64,000 nt of DNA from UBA5794 sp964196275 (GCA_964196275.1 CAXMSN010000001.1:17395-81394); one strand, 5' to 3'; positions 1 through 9,544 are shown, numbered from the stretch's first letter. A program made the numbers and translations. Notes: generated by a model not told the origin, from the sequence alone.

Positions 1-341
1 AAGAACTGAGGGCCGCCCGGTGGATGGTCCGTGAACGCGAGGCGTATATCTCACGTACCAACGAGAAGGCACGCGATCTCCTGGTGAAGGCACGTGAAGA
101 GTCGGAACAGCTTGTCTCGGAGAACTACGTCGTCCAGGAAGCCGTCGAAGAGGCGAACGCACTTGTACGAAACGCAGAGAGCGAGGGGCGACGGATCAGA
201 CTCGAAGCCGAGGATTTCGCCGAACGCCACCTGAGCGAAGCCGAATCCGTACTTGGCGAGCTCTACCGCTACATCACCGAAGCCAGAGCAGAACTCCACA
301 AGGCTCTTCCGCCAGCTGAACCACCACCGATCAGCGAGTAG
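1..341 (+). CDS. SepIVA/DivIVA-like coiled-coil protein, C-terminal part
   Basis: The reading frame is open from base 3, so the gene begins upstream and only about 112 residues are visible. The visible part is nearly all charged helix rich in Glu, Ala and Arg with heptad character. It ends in a proline-rich tail. In mycobacteria the DivIVA-like septation protein SepIVA (Rv2927c) sits immediately before DUF177 and rnc, and this gene has the same position. The likely role is cytoplasmic organisation of division and envelope synthesis, inferred from context and coiled-coil composition only. The methionine at base 24 is probably internal, because the frame is equally charged and open before it. 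An unrelated coiled-coil protein cannot be excluded. Confidence 0.6.
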   Translation, partial: ELRAARWMVREREAYISRTNEKARDLLVKAREESEQLVSENYVVQEAVEEANALVRNAESEGRRIRLEAEDFAERHLSEAESVLGELYRYITEARAELHKALPPAEPPPISE

Positions 342-387
342 TCCGACAGAGGACCAAGCCGTTCCGCGCCGTCCCTACCCTGAAGGC

Positions 388-891
388 ATGCTCCGTTCCC
401 CCTTCTTGCTCAATGTTGCTGATCTTCTCGGGATGAACGCTTCCGGTCGCGAGGTCACGATCGAGGCCCCTGTGGACTGGGGCCTCGAACTCATTGCGTT
501 AACTCCAGATGAGCCGATAACGGCTGATCTGATGCTGCACCCGATCTCGAACGGCATCGCCGTGACGGGCCGGGTCAACTTCGTGACTGTCGACACCTGC
601 CATCGATGCCTCGACACGACCCGTAGGGAACGTTCGGCGTCGATCGGTGCCCTGTTCGATGAGGCCGTCGACGATGAGAGCTACCCGCTCGACGGGCAGG
701 AGATCGATGTCGAACAGATGCTTCGCGATGAGGTGATTCTCTCCTTGCCGTTGACCACGACATGCGACGACGAATGCTCATCAGTTGTAGAAGACGCTCC
801 GATAGACTTGAATGAAGACTCCCCGGACGACGAGGGCGATGTTCGTTCGCCCTTTGCAGTCCTCAAGGATCTCCTCGAACCCGGGGAATAA
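388..891 (+). CDS. DUF177 (YceD-family) protein
   Basis: The product has 167 residues. DUF177 proteins are small and acidic, are usually encoded directly before rpmF, and have been tied to 23S rRNA accumulation in plants and E. coli. A CxxC pair (residues 71-74) is followed by a second cysteine pair (126 and 130), the family pattern. The N-terminus (LLNVADLLG) matches the usual opening of actinobacterial members. The frame stays open back to a TTG at 253, but that part overlaps the preceding gene and looks unlike the family, so ATG 388 was chosen. rpmF starts 17 bases after the stop, so the two are probably cotranscribed. Confidence 0.85.
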   Translation: MLRSPFLLNVADLLGMNASGREVTIEAPVDWGLELIALTPDEPITADLMLHPISNGIAVTGRVNFVTVDTCHRCLDTTRRERSASIGALFDEAVDDESYPLDGQEIDVEQMLRDEVILSLPLTTTCDDECSSVVEDAPIDLNEDSPDDEGDVRSPFAVLKDLLEPGE

Positions 892-908
892 GTAAAAGGT
901 TTACCAAC

Positions 909-1082
909 ATGGCAGTACCGAAGAAAAAGATGTCGCGGTCCCGCACTCGGCGTCGCAAGGCTCAATGGAAGGTCGCACGGCCAACCATCGCCCGTTGCCA
1001 GCAATGCAACTCACCTCACCGCCCCCACAGGGCCTGCGAAGTGTGCGGCACCTACAACGGGCGCGAAGTTACCCCTGTCTAG
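909..1082 (+). CDS. rpmF: 50S ribosomal protein L32
   Basis: This is a short 57-residue gene. The start MAVPKKKMSRSRTRRR is the hallmark of L32. Two CxxC pairs (residues 30/33 and 43/46) form a zinc ribbon, so this is the zinc-binding (C+) form and not the cysteine-free paralogue that some actinobacteria use under zinc limitation. It lies between DUF177 and plsX, the classic yceD-rpmF-plsX arrangement. plsX begins 9 bases after the stop. Confidence 0.95.
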   Translation: MAVPKKKMSRSRTRRRKAQWKVARPTIARCQQCNSPHRPHRACEVCGTYNGREVTPV

Positions 1083-1091
1083 TAGCTGCAC

Positions 1092-2069
1092 ATGCCACTG
1101 ATAGCCATCGACGCCATGGGGGGCGACAACGCTCCTCATGAAGTCGTCGAAGGTGCCGTGGCCGCCTCCGAAGGAGGTACCCGCATCGTCCTCGTTGGTG
1201 ACGAGGCTGCGATTGAACCAGTTCTTGCCGGACGAGGGAATGACATCTCGATCCGCCATGCGACAGAAGTCATCGACATGGATGACGATCCTTCGCATGC
1301 GATCCGTGAGAAGAAGGACGCATCGATCGTCGTCGCGTCCCGCATGGTCTCCTCAGGTGAAGCCGATGCGCTGATCTCGGCTGGTTCCACCGGTGCTGCG
1401 ATGGCATGCGCCGCGTTCTTGATAGGTCGCCTCAAAGGCGTGTCCCGCCCAGCCATCGCAACGTTCTTTCCAAGCGGTCAGTGCGTTATGGACATGGGTG
1501 CGAACCTCGAGGTGAAACCGGAACATCTTCTCGAGTTCGCCGTCATGGGCTCAGCGTTGTCAGAGGTCTATCGCCACATCGACAACCCGAAGGTGGGCCT
1601 CTTGAACATCGGCGAGGAGTCGACCAAGGGCAGGGAGGTCGAAAGGGCTGCCTATGCGCTCCTCGATGCCAGCGCAGCGATCAACTTCATCGGGAACGTC
1701 GAAGGCCGCGACATCGCCGCACACACCGCCGATGTCATCGTCACAGACGGCTTCACCGGCAACGTTCTGCTGAAAACGAGCGAGGGCGCAGGGAAGGCGA
1801 TTCAGCAGATGATCCTCGAGACGCTCTCACAACCCGCCTACCAGGACATGGTTCCCGGCCTCATGCCCGCCTTCATGGAGTTGCGCGAGCGACTGAGTCC
1901 TGAGAGCGTCGGCGGTGCGCACCTCGTCGGCACGAAGGGTGTCGTGGTGATCGCACATGGTTCGTCATCGCGGGTCGCCATCACGAATGCGATCACGATC
2001 GCAGCCGACGGTGCGAGATCCGGCCTTGTGGAGAAGATCGCTGATGGCATCCAAAACGCCACTCACTGA
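1092..2069 (+). CDS. plsX: Phosphate acyltransferase PlsX
   Basis: The 325-residue protein opens with IAIDAMGGDNAP, the diagnostic PlsX N-terminus. PlsX makes acyl-phosphate from acyl-ACP at the membrane surface and feeds PlsY in phosphatidic acid synthesis. The length is normal for the family (about 320-350), and the conserved DGFTGNVLLK segment near residue 220 is present. The coding region overlaps the start of rnc by 26 bases, which implies translational coupling. No separate promoter is obvious. Confidence 0.95.
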   Translation: MPLIAIDAMGGDNAPHEVVEGAVAASEGGTRIVLVGDEAAIEPVLAGRGNDISIRHATEVIDMDDDPSHAIREKKDASIVVASRMVSSGEADALISAGSTGAAMACAAFLIGRLKGVSRPAIATFFPSGQCVMDMGANLEVKPEHLLEFAVMGSALSEVYRHIDNPKVGLLNIGEESTKGREVERAAYALLDASAAINFIGNVEGRDIAAHTADVIVTDGFTGNVLLKTSEGAGKAIQQMILETLSQPAYQDMVPGLMPAFMELRERLSPESVGGAHLVGTKGVVVIAHGSSSRVAITNAITIAADGARSGLVEKIADGIQNATH

Positions 2070-2754
2070 CGGACCGACCGATGGCTCGCTTGCGTCGATA
2101 GAGACTGCCCTCGGCCATTCCTTCAGCGAACCAGATCTCCTTCTCCATGCCGTCACGCACACGTCGTTCGCCGCGGAGAATCACGGCGCCACGTCATACG
2201 AGCGCCTCGAATTCCTTGGCGACGCCGTCCTGGAGTTGAGCACAACGGATGTGATCTTCTCGCTACTCGCGGAAGAGTCCGAGGGCCGCATGACGAAGGT
2301 CCGTGCATCGGTTGTCGACATTACGACGCTTGCCGAGGTCGCTCGCACGGTTGGACTCGCAGACGTTGTCCGCCTCGGCGTTGGGGAGGAGCGCAGTGGG
2401 GGAGCAGACAGAGATTCGATCCTCTCCGACACGATGGAGGCCGTTCTCGGAGCGATCTACGTTGACGGCGGGTTCGAAGCGGCACACGGTGTGGTCACAT
2501 CTCTGTGGACAGAGATAATCGCCTCTCGTATCGCCGCACCGGTAGTAACCGACGGCAGGTCACGACTTCAGGAACTCATTGCGCAACGTGGCGGGACCGT
2601 GAAGTTCGGGTTCGAACGGAGCGGACCTGATCATGCCGCGGTGTACGTTGCCACCGTCCTCGTCAACGGAGAGGCGGCTGGGACGGGAACAGGGAGTTCC
2701 AAGAAGTCGGCGGCGATCGCGGCATCGGACAGCGCTCTTCGGTCGGATGAGTAA
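2044..2754 (+). CDS. rnc: Ribonuclease III
   Basis: The 236-residue protein cleaves double-stranded RNA, including rRNA precursors and structured mRNAs. The signature ERLEFLGDAVL lies at residues 53-63, a second acidic cluster (DTMEAVLGAIYVDGG) follows at about 125-140, and a double-stranded RNA-binding domain occupies roughly 155-232. ATG 2044 was chosen because it lies just ahead of the conserved helix; the open frame further upstream is embedded in plsX. The long rpsO-pnp hairpin at 58566-58623 is a plausible substrate. The fpg (mutM) gene that often sits between rnc and smc is absent. Confidence 0.95.
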   Translation: MASKTPLTDGPTDGSLASIETALGHSFSEPDLLLHAVTHTSFAAENHGATSYERLEFLGDAVLELSTTDVIFSLLAEESEGRMTKVRASVVDITTLAEVARTVGLADVVRLGVGEERSGGADRDSILSDTMEAVLGAIYVDGGFEAAHGVVTSLWTEIIASRIAAPVVTDGRSRLQELIAQRGGTVKFGFERSGPDHAAVYVATVLVNGEAAGTGTGSSKKSAAIAASDSALRSDE

Positions 2755-2818
2755 GGCTACAGCCGAACAGCCAAGGTGAAGCACACGCATGTAATTCGCT
2801 CTGGTAGCCTGTGGCACC

Positions 2819-5800
2819 GTGAAACTCAAACATCTGACATTGCGAGGCTTCAAGTCGTTCGCAGATAGAACCCGACTCGACTTCTCCACCGGCGTCAACG
2901 TTGTTGTCGGCCCCAACGGCTCGGGGAAATCCAACATCCTCGATGCCATCGCGTGGGTCATGGGCACGCAGGGAACGAAGTCGTTGCGCACGGAGAAGAT
3001 GGAAGACGTCGTCTTCGCCGGTACTGAGTCTCGCCCGCCCTTGCCTCGAGCTGAGGTGGCACTGTCGTTCGCCAACGATGACCAGCTCATGCCACTCGGT
3101 CTCGCAGAGATCACGATCACCCGTCGTTTGTTCAGAGACGGCACGTCTGAGTACGAGCTCAACGGTGCGCCATGCCGACTGCTCGATATCCAAGAATTGC
3201 TCTCTGATGGCGGAATCGGAAGACAGCAGCACGTCTTGGTGAATCAGGGACAGGTCGGCGACATCCTCAATGCACGCCCCGAGGATCACCGTGGCGTCAT
3301 CGAGGAGGCGGCAGGTGTCACGAAGCATCGTTCGAGACGTGACAGGGCGATGCGAAGGCTCGAACGGACGGACCACGACGTGGAGAGGCTCAACGACATT
3401 CTGGGCGAGAAGCGCAAGGCCATGCGTCCGCTCAAGAGGCAGGCGAATGCAGCTGGGCGGCACGATTCGGTCCGTGACGAGGCCCTTGCGATCAGGCTCT
3501 GGCTCGGCGGTGAGGATCTCCGGTCCATCAGGAACAGATTGAATGAAGCCGAAACCGAGCGGTCTGAAGGTGCGAACGTCCGCGACACGACCGACAAGGA
3601 GCTGACCGATCTGCTCGGCTCGCTTGAGGACCTGCGGAGTGCCGCTGGCGTGGTTGGCTCGCAGCTCAGCCGTGACACTGCAGCCGCAGCAAGGCTCGAG
3701 ACAGTGACTGAACGCCTTCGACGTATCTCCCTTGTGTCTCGTGAACGCAGAAGATCGATCGCATCGCGTGCCGAAGGTGCCGATGAACGGCGCGAGGACC
3801 TCGAGATCGAACAACGAGATCTCACCGACGTCGTGGCGAGCACCGAAGCGGCAGAGTCGGCGGCATCTGAGGAAGCTGACCGCACAGACGTGGCGCTCAA
3901 GGCACTTGAGGACGAGGAACGGTCGCTTTCCGAGCAGATCAAACTGCCGACAGAGGGCGTTGTGGCCAATCTGCGTGGCGACCTTCGCGCACTCGAGAAC
4001 GCATCCCAGCGAGACGTCAGTGAGACTGAGCACATAAGGGCGCGCTTCGACGTCGTCGCTGCGCGCCGTACCGAGGAGAACGAAGAGACCGATCGCCTCA
4101 ATTCCGAGATCGAAACTACAGACGCCGCTGTCACAGAACTGCAGGACGTTTACACCACGAGGAAACAGGCCAGGGAGAGCGCTCAGGTGGTCTGGGAGCG
4201 CGACGAGTCCGACGTGGCCGAAGCCAGGCTGAAGGCTGCCGGGGCGGAAGCGAGAGTGGAGGCTCTCGAGACGGCCGTTGCCGGGCTAATCGATGAGCGT
4301 GCGCGTGACCTCGCTTCGGGCGCCGATGGCGTCCTGGGTTCTCTTGTCGCACGACTCGACGTTCCTGTGGAGGTCGCAGACGCGGTTGACGCTGCGCTGG
4401 GGGAGTGGCGGGGCGCCTTCGTTGCCCAGGACCAGTCCGCCGTTCGTTCCGTTGTCGAGGTTCTCAAGGGTGCGGGTTCTGGCGGAGTGTCGGTCGTGAG
4501 TTCGAGTCCTGTCCCGGTTGATCAGACGAGGGCGATAGCGGCTCGGTTCGGCGTGGACGCGATGGTTGACGTGCTCGGTCCGAAGGCGGACGAATCAGTC
4601 GCTTCGATGTTCCTCGGTGACGTCGTGGTCGTGCAGGGTTGGATGGCGGGCTGGAGCCTGGTGTCCGAGGAGCCCTGGGTCAGAGCGGTGACGCCTGAAG
4701 GAGACCTGATCACGCAGCGGGGCATGTTCGTGGCCCAGCCGGATGGAGCAGGCCCTGCTGCGCTTGAGGCAGCTCGGGTTGGCCTTGAAGCTGCTCAGCA
4801 TCAACTCACTGAGACCGAGACCGGGCTTCACAAGTCCCGGCTCGCATTCGACGGGACGAGAGAAGGCGAGCGCAGCGCCCTCGAATCGCTCGAAGCGCTG
4901 GAAGCGACCCTGGCAGGGCTCACGGAAGCGCTCGGACTCGTTGGACGAGCTCATGTCGCGTCACGCGACGAGGCAGCCCGCCTGAGCAACCGCCTGGAAG
5001 CACTCGAAGAAGCGAGAACCTCGCGTGACGAGAGGATCACTTCGCTGCGAGACCGAGTCGCCGAGTTCCAAGGAGAGGAAGCCGTCAGGCAGCAGGCGTG
5101 GGATGCCCTCAACGACCGCAGGGCGGAAGTCGCTCAACTCCGTGACGGCGCTCGTAAGCGGCGTGAGGCAGCCACAGCGGAACTCGCTTCGATCGTTGAA
5201 CGGAGGCGGATAAGTGAGCGGAGGCTTGCTGTGATCTCTTCGGAGGTCGCCCAACTGCAGTTCCTGCCTGGTCAGGACGAAGCGGTTGCCGCTCTTGAAC
5301 AGATCGAGGCTCGCTCGGATCGTGTGACGCTCGTCGTCGCATCACACATCGAGGCTCTGCGCATACGGCAACGGGAGCTGAGGGAGAGCGTTGGAACTGC
5401 GAATTCCGAACTCACCGATGCAGAGGAACGTCGGGAGGTTCTCGATACGCAGCGTCGAACGTCGGCCGACGCCGTGAATGCCCTCGATATTGAGATCGCT
5501 GAACTTCGTGTGCGGGACGAGTCCGTAGCCGAAGGTTTGAGACGCGACGCCGACTCCGACGAAGCCACCGCGCTCGGTGCGGAGATGCCGGAACTGGCCT
5601 CGGGGATCAACATGAAAGAGCGTCTGGCATCCCTTGAGGCTGACCTCCGACGGATGGGACCCATCAATCCGCTCGCTGCATCTGAATACGCTGAACTGTC
5701 GGGAGAGGTCGACGAGTTGGAAGCGCAGCTCAACGACTTGAGCGACTCTCGTGCAGAGCTCAAGAAGGTCGTTGCAGCGCTTGATGAGCAGATGGTGACG

Positions 5801-6259
5801 TTGTTCGAGGAGGCGTTCGCCGAGATAGCAGGCTTCTATGAGGAGAACTTTGCGCTTGTGTTCCCTGGTGGGTCCGGAAGGTTACGAATGACAGAGTCAG
5901 ACGACCCGCTCAATGCCGGTGTCCTCGTGGAGGCACAGCCGGCAGGAAAGAAGGTTGGGCGGCTTTCGCTCTTGTCGGGTGGCGAGCGTTCTCTTGCTGC
6001 ACTTGCCTTCCTGTTCGCAGTGTTCCGGGCAAGACCGAGCCCGTTCTACGTGCTCGACGAGGTGGAGGCCGCGCTCGACGATGCCAACCTGCATCGATTC
6101 CTGAAACTCGTCGACACCCTGCGACGCGACGTGCAGCTGGTGATCATCACCCATCAGCAGCAGACCATGCACGCAGCAGACGTGCTGTACGGAGTAACGA
6201 TGGAACCCGGGGCGTCGTCCCAGGTGATCTCCAAGCGTATGACTTCCGTTACCGTCTGA
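2819..6259 (+). CDS. smc: Chromosome segregation protein SMC
   Basis: This 1146-residue ATPase acts with ScpA and ScpB to organise and segregate the chromosome. Walker A (GPNGSGKSN) is at residues 31-39. It is followed by a long coiled coil, a hinge around 490-640 with the expected glycine-rich stretch, a second coiled coil, the ABC signature LLSGGERSL near 1050 and Walker B (FYVLDEVEAAL) near 1076. The length is slightly below the usual 1180-1200. The start is GTG 2819. A TAGCCT box ends 8 bases before it and there is no Shine-Dalgarno sequence, so the transcript is probably leaderless. scpA and scpB are not nearby. Confidence 0.97.
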   Translation: MKLKHLTLRGFKSFADRTRLDFSTGVNVVVGPNGSGKSNILDAIAWVMGTQGTKSLRTEKMEDVVFAGTESRPPLPRAEVALSFANDDQLMPLGLAEITITRRLFRDGTSEYELNGAPCRLLDIQELLSDGGIGRQQHVLVNQGQVGDILNARPEDHRGVIEEAAGVTKHRSRRDRAMRRLERTDHDVERLNDILGEKRKAMRPLKRQANAAGRHDSVRDEALAIRLWLGGEDLRSIRNRLNEAETERSEGANVRDTTDKELTDLLGSLEDLRSAAGVVGSQLSRDTAAAARLETVTERLRRISLVSRERRRSIASRAEGADERREDLEIEQRDLTDVVASTEAAESAASEEADRTDVALKALEDEERSLSEQIKLPTEGVVANLRGDLRALENASQRDVSETEHIRARFDVVAARRTEENEETDRLNSEIETTDAAVTELQDVYTTRKQARESAQVVWERDESDVAEARLKAAGAEARVEALETAVAGLIDERARDLASGADGVLGSLVARLDVPVEVADAVDAALGEWRGAFVAQDQSAVRSVVEVLKGAGSGGVSVVSSSPVPVDQTRAIAARFGVDAMVDVLGPKADESVASMFLGDVVVVQGWMAGWSLVSEEPWVRAVTPEGDLITQRGMFVAQPDGAGPAALEAARVGLEAAQHQLTETETGLHKSRLAFDGTREGERSALESLEALEATLAGLTEALGLVGRAHVASRDEAARLSNRLEALEEARTSRDERITSLRDRVAEFQGEEAVRQQAWDALNDRRAEVAQLRDGARKRREAATAELASIVERRRISERRLAVISSEVAQLQFLPGQDEAVAALEQIEARSDRVTLVVASHIEALRIRQRELRESVGTANSELTDAEERREVLDTQRRTSADAVNALDIEIAELRVRDESVAEGLRRDADSDEATALGAEMPELASGINMKERLASLEADLRRMGPINPLAASEYAELSGEVDELEAQLNDLSDSRAELKKVVAALDEQMVTLFEEAFAEIAGFYEENFALVFPGGSGRLRMTESDDPLNAGVLVEAQPAGKKVGRLSLLSGGERSLAALAFLFAVFRARPSPFYVLDEVEAALDDANLHRFLKLVDTLRRDVQLVIITHQQQTMHAADVLYGVTMEPGASSQVISKRMTSVTV

Positions 6260-6345
6260 GCCTCTGAGCGAACGAGCCGTGTTGTGCAGGTGACCGATAG
6301 CGCGGTTACGCACGACACGGCGCCACTATCGACAAGGAAAGCTCT

Positions 6346-7356
6346 GTGGATCCGCTGATCATCCTCATCGCACTGGTCGTGATCATCGCCGCCGTAGCCG
6401 TGTTCTGGTTGGCGAGGTCGGGTTCTGACGATGAGCAGGTTGCAACATCCGAGACCAGAGCGAAGCAGGACAAGGGAGGGCTCCGGAGTCGGCTTGCAAA
6501 GACAAGATCGGTTCTTGGAGGGTCGATCACATCACTCTTCAGCTCGGCAGGCGCCGACGAAGCGGCGTGGGAAGACCTCGAAGACGCCTTGATCCTCGCC
6601 GATGTCGGCCCTGACACAGCATCGACCGTGGTGCACGAAGTGCGTCGGCGTTCTCCTCAGAATTCCGACGAGGCAACGACGATACTGGCCGAGATCTTGT
6701 CCGGTCTCCTCGCCGGACGGGACCGGTCTCTCGACCTTTCTGCCACTCCTTCTGTTGTCGTGGTTGTCGGGGTCAACGGAACGGGGAAGACGACGTCGAT
6801 CGCAAAGCTGGCAAACACGCTTGTCGCCGATGGTCGAACCGTTGTCCTGGGGGCGGGGGACACCTATCGGGCGGCGGCAGACCATCAGCTCCAAGAGTGG
6901 GGAACCAGGGTCGGCGTCGAGGTGATCACCGGTGAGGCTGGATCCGATCCGGCAAGCGTCGCGTTCGCCGCAGTCGACCACGCCAAGTCCAACGAGGTCG
7001 ACGTGGTCATCGTGGACACCGCTGGCAGGTTGCACTCGCAGACGAACCTGATGGATGAGCTGACCAAGGTCACGAAAATCGTCGCACGCGAGGCGGGATC
7101 AGTATCTGAGGTCCTGCTCGTGCTCGATGGAACAACAGGACAGAACGGCATCGCACAAGCTCGGGCCTTTGCCGAAGCGGTCGGAGTCACCGGCATTGTC
7201 CTCACGAAGCTCGACGGTACCGCGAAGGGCGGTATCGCGATCGCAGTCGAGCGCGAGCTTGATATCCCCATCAAGTACATTGGGGTGGGCGAAGGCATGG
7301 ACGACCTGATGCCGTTTGTGCCAGATGACTTTGTGGAGGCGCTGATCACATCATGA
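6346..7356 (+). CDS. ftsY: Signal recognition particle receptor FtsY
   Basis: The 336-residue GTPase docks SRP-ribosome complexes at the membrane. It has an N-terminal hydrophobic segment (about residues 2-21), then a short acidic linker and an SRP54-type NG domain. The P-loop GVNGTGKTT begins near residue 142, DTAGRLHSQ lies near 225, and TKLDGTAKGG near 287. The true transmembrane N-terminus, in place of a long acidic domain, resembles other actinobacterial FtsY proteins. GTG 6346 is preceded by AAGGAAAG. The stop overlaps the cdd start (ATGA). Its partner ffh is in the same window. Confidence 0.96.
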   Translation: MDPLIILIALVVIIAAVAVFWLARSGSDDEQVATSETRAKQDKGGLRSRLAKTRSVLGGSITSLFSSAGADEAAWEDLEDALILADVGPDTASTVVHEVRRRSPQNSDEATTILAEILSGLLAGRDRSLDLSATPSVVVVVGVNGTGKTTSIAKLANTLVADGRTVVLGAGDTYRAAADHQLQEWGTRVGVEVITGEAGSDPASVAFAAVDHAKSNEVDVVIVDTAGRLHSQTNLMDELTKVTKIVAREAGSVSEVLLVLDGTTGQNGIAQARAFAEAVGVTGIVLTKLDGTAKGGIAIAVERELDIPIKYIGVGEGMDDLMPFVPDDFVEALITS

Positions 7357-7742
7357 CGCATGAAGAACTTCTCGAAGCCGCGGCTGAAGCTGCGACAAGA
7401 TCGTATTCACCTTATTCGTCGTTCCGTGTTGGAGCGGCAGTACTCGCAGCCGACGGGACCGTGTACACCGGGGCGAACGTCGAGAACGCCGCATACGGTT
7501 CTGCCGTCTGTGCAGAGGCCTCCGCGATCAGCGCCGCCGTGAATGCCGGCGTACGCAAGATCGAAACGGTTGCTGCGGTCTGCCTTGATGGCGAATTCTG
7601 TAGCCCGTGTGGCAACTGCCGCCAGATCATGCAGGAATTCTTCGTGGAGACGGTGATCATGCACGGGCCGGATGGCACGCCCAATGCTCTGCCACTGTCG
7701 GAACTGCTGCCCCTGTCGTTCGGTCCCGAGGCCCTCGGCTAG
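7353..7742 (+). CDS. cdd: Cytidine deaminase
   Basis: The 129-residue enzyme deaminates cytidine and deoxycytidine to uridine and deoxyuridine for pyrimidine salvage. It is the small homotetrameric type. The zinc site is complete: Cys53-Ala-Glu55, where Glu55 is the proton shuttle, and PCGNC at 85-89 supplying Cys86 and Cys89. It overlaps ftsY by four bases. The convergent minus-strand operon on the other side of the repeat region carries upp, deoA and a purine nucleoside phosphorylase, so the neighbourhood is rich in nucleoside salvage genes. Confidence 0.95.
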   Translation: MTHEELLEAAAEAATRSYSPYSSFRVGAAVLAADGTVYTGANVENAAYGSAVCAEASAISAAVNAGVRKIETVAAVCLDGEFCSPCGNCRQIMQEFFVETVIMHGPDGTPNALPLSELLPLSFGPEALG

Positions 7743-7761
7743 ACGGCTCGAACGAAGCAGG

Positions 7762-7820
7762 TATTACGTACCACGTAGTACGTACAACTCCGGCGTCGTA
7801 CTACGTAATCCGTACGACGC
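7762..7820. repeat. Degenerate heptamer tandem array (TANNACG type)
   Basis: The convergent gap between cdd and etfA is filled by 7-bp units resembling TANTACG: TATTACG, TACCACG, TAGTACG, then after a short interruption TACTACG, TAATCCG and TACGACG. The 7-base period is directly visible. The units resemble those at 18962, 36265, 45490 and 61095. No coding potential or T-tailed hairpin is apparent. The function is unknown. Confidence 0.8.
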
Positions 7821-7843
7821 CCCACAGCCGGCTATCTCCCCTG

Positions 7844-8788
7844 CTACGAGCGCGCTTTGAGCGCCTCGATCAGCTGGGGCACCACCTTGTGGACGTCGCC
7901 AACGACGCCTAGGTCAGCGAGACCGAAGATCGGAGCGTCCGGATCCTTGTTGATCGCGATGATGGTCGCGGAACCCTTCATGCCGACCAGATGCTGCATG
8001 GCTCCCGAGATCCCACATGCGATGTATACAGATGGCTTGACGGTCTTGCCCGTCTGCCCGACCTGGTAGCTGTAGGGAACCCAGCCAGCGTCTACGACCG
8101 CCCTCGTGCCACCAACGGCTCCACCGAGGAGGCCAGCAAGTTCGTGCATCATGTCGAACTTGTCACCGCTCCCGAGCCCTCGCCCGCCAGACACGACGAC
8201 GGCTGCAACCTCGAGGTTGGGGCCTTCTGACGCCTCGACATGACGTTCGGTCACCGTTGCCCCACCGGATCGACCGGTATCAGGCATCTCCACGGTGTGC
8301 ACGGTGGGAGTGACGCCGCCTGTCGGTTCCGCTGTGAAGGCCTTTGGCCGCGTGACGATGATCGCGGGACTCTTGGCTGTGAACTCGGTCGAGATTCCCA
8401 GCGTGCCACCAAGGATCTCTGAGAAGACCGTGATGGTGTCGGTTCCGTCGAAGTCGAGGGCATTGGAAATGACTGGTCTACCCATCCGCGCGGCGAGTCT
8501 GCCCGCGATGTCCCTGTCCATGTTCCCTGCACCGAACAACACGATGTCAGCTGACTCCACCAGCGTGGCCATGGCCGCTGACGCCGGCGCGGAGGCGAGC
8601 GTGTCTCCGGCATCGAAGTGGTAGACATCCGAGGCCCCGTGGTCGCCGAGCGCAGCGAAGCTGGCATCGGAGCCTGCGCCGAGATAGAACACGTGCACAT
8701 CGCCGTGAGTCTGCGCCTTGCTGATGAGTTCAAGGGAACCTGTCGACGGTACGCCTTCGTCTTCTTCTGCGAAAACCCAAATATTCAT
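7844..8788 (-). CDS. etfA: Electron transfer flavoprotein, alpha subunit
   Basis: The 314-residue subunit binds FAD and, with EtfB, carries electrons from acyl-CoA dehydrogenases to the respiratory chain. The C-terminal FAD-binding signature is clear (YIACGISGAMQHLVGM, about residues 255-270, followed by the INKDPDAPIF segment). The N-terminal ETF domain starts MNIWVFAEE. It starts immediately after the etfB stop, so the two are cotranscribed. The minus-strand unit ends here and converges on cdd across the heptamer array. The likely use is fatty and branched acyl-CoA oxidation, consistent with icmF and the enoyl-CoA hydratase elsewhere in the window. Confidence 0.95.
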   Translation of the reverse strand: MNIWVFAEEDEGVPSTGSLELISKAQTHGDVHVFYLGAGSDASFAALGDHGASDVYHFDAGDTLASAPASAAMATLVESADIVLFGAGNMDRDIAGRLAARMGRPVISNALDFDGTDTITVFSEILGGTLGISTEFTAKSPAIIVTRPKAFTAEPTGGVTPTVHTVEMPDTGRSGGATVTERHVEASEGPNLEVAAVVVSGGRGLGSGDKFDMMHELAGLLGGAVGGTRAVVDAGWVPYSYQVGQTGKTVKPSVYIACGISGAMQHLVGMKGSATIIAINKDPDAPIFGLADLGVVGDVHKVVPQLIEALKARS

Positions 8789-9544
8789 TCAGATCACCTT
8801 GGCCTGTTCGAGCGTCTCAACGATCTTGATATACGCGTCACCGTCGTCCTCGACGATCTCGCCTGCGGCTCGAGCCTCGACGGGTTCGACACTTCGGATC
8901 ATCTGGCCCGTTTCTGACTCAATGCCGAGATCGGCGGCAGTGAGTGTGCTGACGGGCTTCGACTTCGCCTGCATGATTCCCTTGAAGGTCGGGTATCTCG
9001 GCTCGACCCCCGCGGTAACCGTTACGAGCGCCGGTGCCGGCGCCGTCACGACATCGTATCCGCCGGCAGTCTGGCGCTCGATGGTGATGGCGCCATCGGC
9101 CGCCTCGACCTTCCGTGCGAACGAAAGGCACGGTACGTCGAGAAGTTCGGACATCATCTGTGGCATGACGCCGCTGTACCCGTCGGTCGACTCGGTGCCA
9201 GTGACAACAAGGTCGAACCCCTCCTGAGTCATAGCCGCAGAGAGCACGCGTGCAGTAGTGAGAGCGTCGGAACCCCTGAGGGCTTCGTCGTCGATCACGA
9301 CTGCACGGTCCGCGCCCATAGCAAGAGCCGTGCGAAGACCCTGCTGTCCTCCTGTTGGTCCCATGCTGTAGACCGTGACGGTCCCCTCGGTCGCCTCGGC
9401 GAGTTGTAGCGCGATCTCGACGCCCGATTTGTCTGTGTCGTCGAGTACCTGGTCGTCCGGCCGGACGACCCAGTGGTTCTCATCATCGAGTTCGTACGGT
9501 GACGCTGGGTCAGGAATCTGCTTCACGCAGACCGCGATGTTCAT
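8789..9544 (-). CDS. etfB: Electron transfer flavoprotein, beta subunit
   Basis: The 251-residue partner of EtfA begins MNIAVCVKQIPDPASPYELD, the family's usual N-terminus. It has the normal length and binds AMP as a structural cofactor. The start is ATG 9544, with AAGGAGCG upstream on the minus strand, so this mRNA should have a short 5' leader. A TAACAT box with a flanking inverted repeat lies about 30 bases upstream (see 9569-9585). etfA follows directly. Confidence 0.95.
   Translation of the reverse strand: MNIAVCVKQIPDPASPYELDDENHWVVRPDDQVLDDTDKSGVEIALQLAEATEGTVTVYSMGPTGGQQGLRTALAMGADRAVVIDDEALRGSDALTTARVLSAAMTQEGFDLVVTGTESTDGYSGVMPQMMSELLDVPCLSFARKVEAADGAITIERQTAGGYDVVTAPAPALVTVTAGVEPRYPTFKGIMQAKSKPVSTLTAADLGIESETGQMIRSVEPVEARAAGEIVEDDGDAYIKIVETLEQAKVI

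Noticed and set aside
253..387. Longer DUF177 start at TTG 253
   Set aside because: The extra 45 residues overlap the preceding coiled-coil gene and lack family character.
2663..4033. Long open frame antisense to smc (456 codons)
   Set aside because: It lies opposite the conserved SMC coding sequence, has no recognisable domain, and is explained by high GC and codon bias.
7762..7820. Possible CRISPR array or site-specific recombination site
   Set aside because: The repeat units are 7 bp, degenerate and contiguous, with no unique spacers and no cas genes nearby.
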